From: Paenibacillus sp. LHD-38
GTDB lineage: Bacteria; Bacillota; Bacilli; Paenibacillales; Paenibacillaceae
DNA length: 64,000 bases
Assembly: GCF_031157315.1 (NCBI RefSeq)
Contig: NZ_JAVIFU010000025.1
Span: forward strand, 34,410-98,409
Reading direction: 5' to 3'
A program made the position numbers and the translations under genes. Of the stretch, positions 60,107 to 64,000 are shown in pieces (within the stretch, counting starts at the first letter, position 1; each line of letters opens with the position of its first letter). The notes beneath the pieces are model-generated. The model saw only the letters and a program-made list of their open reading frames with translations. It made no database searches and had not been told where the DNA came from.

Positions 60107-60150
60107 AAAAAACTCACACCTCAGTCCTGGACTTAGAGTGTGAGTTTTTT
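60107..60150 (+). terminator. Terminator of the carbonic anhydrase gene
   Basis: AAAAAACTCACAC and GTGTGAGTTTTTT form a 13-bp stem with an 18-nt loop and a T6 end. It can act in both directions. Confidence 0.9.
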
Positions 60151-60152
60151 AG

Positions 60153-60234
60153 CATAAAATTCAAACGTACATAATGCTTCTCTTTCACCGCGAAAACGAG
60201 TTTTTGCCGCAAAGACGGCGCCAGCCGTTTATCC
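60153..60234 (-). repeat. Dispersed family-1 element, long form (copy F)
   Basis: On the minus strand, after CAA (60235-60237), it reads GGATAAACGGCTGGCGCCGT, CTTTGCGGCAAAAACTCGTT, then GCGGTGAAAGAGAAGCATTA and TTTGAATTTTATGC. It supplies the last glycine codon and the TAA stop of the gene at 60229-60720. Confidence 0.75.
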
Positions 60235-60720
60235 TTGTTTTATCGCGATATAAATTTCGATTTCCGCTTCCTCCGGGTTAAACGTTCGTCCATCATACAG
60301 CTCATAATCACCCGTGTACGCACGCTCAAGCGAGGAATTCTGGAAATAAGCCCAAATCTCGCCCCATGCCTGCGCTACAACCTCATACACAGGCCCTTTC
60401 TTCGTCTTAAAGACGAGATACCTTGCCTCTGGCACCGCTGTCTGCACCAAGCCTGCCGGCATCTCATCCACAGCATCGCTGCCGCGTTCATGACCAATAA
60501 GAGTCGTATAGGCGCCGCTTGCACCATTCTCGTAATCGGTATACAGCGCATAGATCAAATGTCCGTTGCTTATCTGGGTCCGTTCTGCGATTCCGCTTCC
60601 GAAATAGGCATTCCACAATGCGGGCAGGCGTCCGTTCGGACCGGCCTCCTCCGCATTGGTCGTACGCGTTGTTACCCCGATAATCGCAAGCGCTGGTTTG
60701 ACTACGATTTGTTCCTTCAT
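60229..60720 (-). CDS. GyrI-like small-molecule binding domain protein
   Basis: The 163-residue protein has the GyrI/AraC-effector-binding fold: QIVVKPALAIIGVTTRTTNA, IPALWNAYFGSGIAER-type segment, YALYTDYENGASGAYTTLIGHE and FQNSSLERAYTGDYELYD. Stand-alone members bind drugs or metabolites; some hydrolyse them. Ligand unknown. The last two codons come from a dispersed repeat. It lies 67 bp downstream of a WYL-domain regulator on the same strand and is likely co-transcribed with it. Confidence 0.88.
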   Translation of the reverse strand: MKEQIVVKPALAIIGVTTRTTNAEEAGPNGRLPALWNAYFGSGIAERTQISNGHLIYALYTDYENGASGAYTTLIGHERGSDAVDEMPAGLVQTAVPEARYLVFKTKKGPVYEVVAQAWGEIWAYFQNSSLERAYTGDYELYDGRTFNPEEAEIEIYIAIKQG

Positions 60721-60786
60721 CTGTCGTTCCCCATTCCCATTGGATTTGTTCTTAGTATAGCTAGGGAAACTGGACAGCTGTCTGTC

Positions 60787-61725
60787 TTAATTCTCGTAAC
60801 AGGCAATAATATTTTTGGCGCGCTGAACGACTTGCTCGGCTATATGGGCAGGCTGCTCCACCTTTACTTGATTGCCAAAGCTCAGCAGCATTCCGTAAAA
60901 GAATTCATCAACTATCTGCTTGCCCTCTACGCGCACGGAGCCGTTCTCCAGCACTGAAACCTGATCCGGACGGAAAGCATCCGCCACGCGGTAGCGTACC
61001 TGCGGACGGAAAAGCAGCGTCACTTCGGTTTCGGCATTTTTCGACCATTCCGTATCCCACGCATAACTCTCCAAGGAAGGTGAATCCCGGCGCTCGAAAC
61101 ATTCCTCAAGCAAAGCATGCTTCTGCACGCGCGATAAACGAAAAACGCGAAATTGCTCACGCAGCATGCAGTAGGCCTGCACATACCATACATTCCCTTT
61201 TAAAATCAGCGCATAGGGCTCGATTACCCGTTCCGTCTCTGTGCCATTCATGTTTATGTAGCTTAATTGCACGCTCCGGGTTTCTTCTATAGCTTGTTTA
61301 AAGAGGTTGACCTTAAGGCGCGCCGCCGGTCCCTGTCCCCAGGGATTAAGATCGAAGACCAAGCTTTCCTCGCTGCTGCCCGCCTGCTGCTTGTCCGATT
61401 TATGCAGCAGCGATTTGACCTTTTCATGGAGCTTGGCATATGCCGTATCATCCAAAGCGGTCCTAATCCCTTTTACGGCAGCAATAATAGATGAAATTTC
61501 CTCTAAGGATAAGTACTGACGCGATATCGTGTACTGCTCCATAATCTCGAAGCCGCCAGCTGTTCCTTGATGGGCAAATATCGGAATGCCGGATTGGCTC
61601 AACGTATCCATGTCGCGGTAGATGGTTTTGGTGGATACTTCAAAACGGTCGGCGAGCTCCTTCGCGCTTATTCTGCCGCGATTAAGAAGGAGCACGATCA
61701 TCGCTAGCAAACGATCGATTTTCAG
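60787..61725 (-). CDS. YafY-type HTH_11/WYL-domain transcriptional regulator
   Basis: The protein has an N-terminal HTH_11 (NRGRISAKELADRFEVSTKTIYRDMDTLSQSGIPIFAHQGTAGGFEI), a WYL domain (VIEPYALILKGNVWYVQAYCMLREQFRVFRLSRV) and a WCX tail. The family almost always starts M-K-I-D-R-L-L-A; here that block reads CTG AAA ATC GAT CGT TTG, five bases after AAGGAA. So the start is probably CTG 61725 rather than TTG 61710; 312 residues. It likely regulates its own operon with the GyrI-like gene. Confidence 0.88.
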   Translation of the reverse strand: MKIDRLLAMIVLLLNRGRISAKELADRFEVSTKTIYRDMDTLSQSGIPIFAHQGTAGGFEIMEQYTISRQYLSLEEISSIIAAVKGIRTALDDTAYAKLHEKVKSLLHKSDKQQAGSSEESLVFDLNPWGQGPAARLKVNLFKQAIEETRSVQLSYINMNGTETERVIEPYALILKGNVWYVQAYCMLREQFRVFRLSRVQKHALLEECFERRDSPSLESYAWDTEWSKNAETEVTLLFRPQVRYRVADAFRPDQVSVLENGSVRVEGKQIVDEFFYGMLLSFGNQVKVEQPAHIAEQVVQRAKNIIACYEN

Positions 61726-61754
61726 ACAATTTCCTTCTTCCTAACAGAGTATCT

Positions 61755-62564
61755 CTATATAAATCTTATTTCGGCAATGGGTCCGCTCTCAACGAAGCCT
61801 ACATTTTTGTACACCTTGTTAGAGGCTGGATTTTTGATATCCGCATAGAGCATCGGTTCACGGTTCTCTTCCTCCAAAATCGAACAAAGCCCTGCAACGA
61901 TTGCGCTTGCATAACCGTTTTTCCGCAGCACCGGCGGAGTATACACAGCATTAATCCTTCCGTGCCGCGGAGAGCGGTATGCAATATTGGCCATAGCCAC
62001 CGGCAGCTCGTTGACGGTCCAGAAATATAAATTGCCTCTTATCACCATTCCTTCCGCAGCCGGAAGCTGGCTGGCAGGAATAACCGATGTTCCGTAAGCA
62101 TCCTCGGAGAAGCCAGCCATAAATTCAGCAACGAGCTCCACATGCTGGCGCTCCGCTTTAATCATTTTCCCCTTCACTTTCATCGGCTTAATCACCTTGG
62201 GGCAAGAATAAGCTTCCATCATCATATAAGCGTGGTATTTCAACTGATTAACCTCTGCATAAAGCTTGGCGAACAGCTCAGCAGTAGGCGGAGCGCCGCA
62301 TATACCGGGCAGCACCGTTCCTTGATGGTACCCAATAAGCTCCTTCATCAGCTTCAACCTATGTTCATCGGTAACATCCTCTGACAGCCATAGCCAAGCA
62401 TTATGTCCCGGCGAGCCGGCGAACAGCATGCGCCCGTCAGGCGCCTTCAACGCGGTTGCCCCCTCGATCGCGGTAATCAAATGAATTAAATTATATAGCA
62501 GCTCATCCCGCATAAATGGAAACTGGTTTAAAACATAATCATCAGCTTGCAGCTTCTCTAGCAT
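61755..62564 (-). CDS. GNAT-family N-acetyltransferase
   Basis: The 269-residue protein has a variable N-terminal half and a C-terminal GNAT domain with VAMANIAYRSPRHGRINAVYTPPVLRKNGYASAIVAGLCSILEEE (acetyl-CoA loop R-x-N-GYAS) and YADIKNPASNKVYKNVGFVESG. It belongs to the group of two-domain GNATs seen in Bacillota. The acceptor is unknown. AGGAGGAG precedes the start. It lies 30 bp upstream of the WYL regulator on the same strand. Confidence 0.9.
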   Translation of the reverse strand: MLEKLQADDYVLNQFPFMRDELLYNLIHLITAIEGATALKAPDGRMLFAGSPGHNAWLWLSEDVTDEHRLKLMKELIGYHQGTVLPGICGAPPTAELFAKLYAEVNQLKYHAYMMMEAYSCPKVIKPMKVKGKMIKAERQHVELVAEFMAGFSEDAYGTSVIPASQLPAAEGMVIRGNLYFWTVNELPVAMANIAYRSPRHGRINAVYTPPVLRKNGYASAIVAGLCSILEEENREPMLYADIKNPASNKVYKNVGFVESGPIAEIRFI

Positions 62565-62751
62565 ATGATTTCTCCTCCTGCCAGCCGTTAAAGCTCACGA
62601 TTAAGCATGGTTCGGCTAACTACTTTGTTCCATCCAATACCCATAAAGCAAGCCGCTGTAACAAACAAGAAAATAATCGACATCCTTATTTTAGCAAAAA
62701 ACCGACGGTTTGAGGCGGCTGTTGTTTATAAGCGGACCCTAATCAGAGCAT

Positions 62752-63657
62752 TTACCATCCAAAATCCTGGTTTGTCATATCGGTATTCGCTCCAATAGCC
62801 GCCTTGCTTCCCTCTCCCGCTGCCACAACCAGCTGCGCAGGAACAATAATGGAGGAATCGCCAGCCGCATATACGCCTCTCACACTGGTTCTTCCATAGT
62901 CATCGGTTATGAATCCTCCTGCCTGTGTCATGGCACAGCCGAGCGATTCTCCGAACGAGGCTGCCTGATCCCAGGAAGGCGTGACGAACCCGCCCACGCG
63001 CTTGATCTCGCTACCATTTACAAAAACAACCCGTTTAAGCCTACCGTTCTCGCCTTCCAGTGCTTTGATCTTCTGATGTGCCACTTGAATGCCCCTTTGT
63101 CCAAGCATTCCAATCTGCTGCGCGTTTAAGCTGTCCGCCCCATTCGTACATGCGAGCACATCCCTGCTCCAGTTATAGACGATTTTGGTCAACTGGAACA
63201 GATTCGATCCCTCCGAAATGACCATCAGCGGTTGATCCCGCAGCTCCCAGCCGTCACAATAAGGGCAGCTGAATAAGCTTTTACCGTAAAAGTTTTGAAT
63301 GCCGGGGATTCTGGGCAAAGACTCCTTCAGTCCGGCTGCCAAGATGACAGTACGAGCCTCGTACGTGACTCCGTTACTTGTAGTCACCTGAAATCCTGCC
63401 TCACTATGCCTAACCTCGATCACTTTATCCGGCTTAATGGTTACCGACGGGTAACTCGCAATATCCAAATGGGCTAATCTGCGAAGCTCGCGCGGTTCGA
63501 TGCCGTCTCTTGTAATAAAGCCATGGGACTCACGGGTAACCGCGTTTCTAGGTTTGTTGTTGTCAAATACAATAACATCCCTCCGTGATCTGCCGAGCAC
63601 AAGCGCAGCGTTTAAGCCTGCCGGCCCGCCGCCAATAATGGCACAATCCAGCCTCAT
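62752..63657 (-). CDS. Thioredoxin-reductase-like FAD/NAD(P)H oxidoreductase
   Basis: Start at ATG 63657 (MRLDCAIIGGGPAGLNAALVLGRSRRDVIVFD) behind GAGGAGCG; 301 residues. It has the FAD-binding GGGPAGLNAA, a redox CPYC in FSCPYCDGWELRDQP and the second FAD motif GVYAAGDSS. The NADPH loop GxGxxA is degenerate (MVISEGSNLF). This matches the short TrxB-like proteins often used as quinone, bacillithiol-disulfide or pyridine-nucleotide reductases rather than true TrxB. The partner is unknown. Confidence 0.9.
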   Translation of the reverse strand: MRLDCAIIGGGPAGLNAALVLGRSRRDVIVFDNNKPRNAVTRESHGFITRDGIEPRELRRLAHLDIASYPSVTIKPDKVIEVRHSEAGFQVTTSNGVTYEARTVILAAGLKESLPRIPGIQNFYGKSLFSCPYCDGWELRDQPLMVISEGSNLFQLTKIVYNWSRDVLACTNGADSLNAQQIGMLGQRGIQVAHQKIKALEGENGRLKRVVFVNGSEIKRVGGFVTPSWDQAASFGESLGCAMTQAGGFITDDYGRTSVRGVYAAGDSSIIVPAQLVVAAGEGSKAAIGANTDMTNQDFGW

Positions 63658-63870
63658 ATGGTTCGCTCCTCTATCCCCGTAAGTTGGAAAGCTTATCATT
63701 CCTTATAACTATAAAAAAAGAATTGCTTATCCTTATTCGGCCAATCGTGGAAGGATGCATCTATTGAAGCGATCCTTTGCATTCTATTGAAATTTTGTCG
63801 AAATATAAGGTATTTTGAACCATTTTAATAGTACAAATTGGTAAGTCATGCTAAGATAAAAGTACTACAT
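63658..63870. other. AT-rich intergenic gap
   Basis: No gene is visible between the oxidoreductase start and the transposon end. The stretch is AT-rich. The bases next to 63870, read on the minus strand from AATGTAGTAC, would be the natural guide of the adjacent omega RNA. Confidence 0.5.
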
Positions 63871-64000
63871 TGTGACGACTCCCCCATGCCTAAAGGCAGG
63901 GGCTTCTCAGATCATCGGGATTCGTAACCTCACCCCTCCTTGAAGGCTCCGTCCGAGCCTAATGCTTTTCATGGTTACGATACTAAAGCGCGTTGCAAAA
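63871..64000 (-). mobile_element. Right end of an IS200/IS605 (IS1341-like, tnpB) element with probable omega RNA
   Basis: The minus strand ends GAAGCCCCTGCC-TTTA-GGCATGGGGG-AGTCGTCAC, the hairpin and tail typical of IS1341-type TnpB elements in Bacillota. The preceding 100 bases (GCTCGGACGGAGCCTTCAAG, GTGAGGTTACGAATCCC) resemble the structured 3' region that becomes the omega RNA. The element continues right of the window, where tnpB would be read leftwards. The border lies within 63871-63874. Confidence 0.75.

Overview
The window looks like a chromosomal segment of a Paenibacillus-type Bacillota. The signs are YesM/YesN two-component pairs, Lpl-type sugar ABC transporters with large lipoprotein binding proteins, a YesS-like membrane AraC regulator, a serine T-box, strong GGAGG ribosome binding sites, S-layer (SLH) and FlxA-like fragments, and moderate GC. 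It is mostly accessory metabolism, transport and signalling. There is no rRNA, tRNA, phage or CRISPR array.

Layout. 1-4015 (minus): an Lpl-type sugar permease cut by the window edge, then a YesN regulator and YesM kinase. 4187-6156 (minus): a sugar isomerase/epimerase-like protein, a YidC-type membrane insertase, and upstream of it a small membrane ORF resembling the MifM arrest peptide. 6463-8683: a polar amino-acid ABC transporter with binding protein and permease fused. 9241-18572: a pectin/rhamnogalacturonan-type locus (GH105 hydrolase, a broken gene, two permeases, two paralogous binding lipoproteins, divergent YesS-like regulator). 18636-21300: DinB-like and DUF1284 proteins, and serS behind a T-box. 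21401-23748: an AirSR/YhcYZ-like two-component system. 23891-31761: flavin reductase, lipoprotein, GH32 sucrase with a cre site, TetM-like GTPase, YceI and MATE efflux. 31994-43135: acidic mini-protein, membrane-anchored multicopper oxidase, small conserved proteins, PAS histidine kinase, diguanylate cyclase, KtrB, and mqnB-mqnD of the futalosine menaquinone route. 43452-45125: SLH fragment, ArsR/SRPBCC pair, frameshifted FlxA-like gene. 45236-54378: a Liv-type ABC operon flanked by two cytosine-deaminase-like amidohydrolases, with a divergent PucR regulator, which suggests uptake and deamination of a nucleobase-like compound. 54379-55279: a repeat-rich non-coding block. 55280-63657: hxlAB formaldehyde fixation, HxlR regulator, SDR, LLM oxidoreductase, carbonic anhydrase, WYL regulator, GNAT and a thioredoxin-reductase-like enzyme. 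63871-64000: the right end, with probable omega RNA, of an IS200/IS605-type TnpB element that continues beyond the window.

Most notable: (1) the ORF at 5824-6156 upstream of yidC has a transmembrane segment, a MifM-like arrest motif and an acidic cluster. It is followed by a perfect 11-bp stem that sequesters the yidC Shine-Dalgarno, so it has every visible part of a translation-arrest sensor for membrane insertion. (2) A dispersed element of about 95 bp (short form about 50-58 bp), bordered by CAA, occurs six times. One copy interrupts a coding sequence, so it has been mobile. (3) A second repeat family built on a GTTTCTGCAACAGAAAC hairpin includes a 395-bp-period tandem duplication. Everything here was read by eye; no database search or folding program was run.
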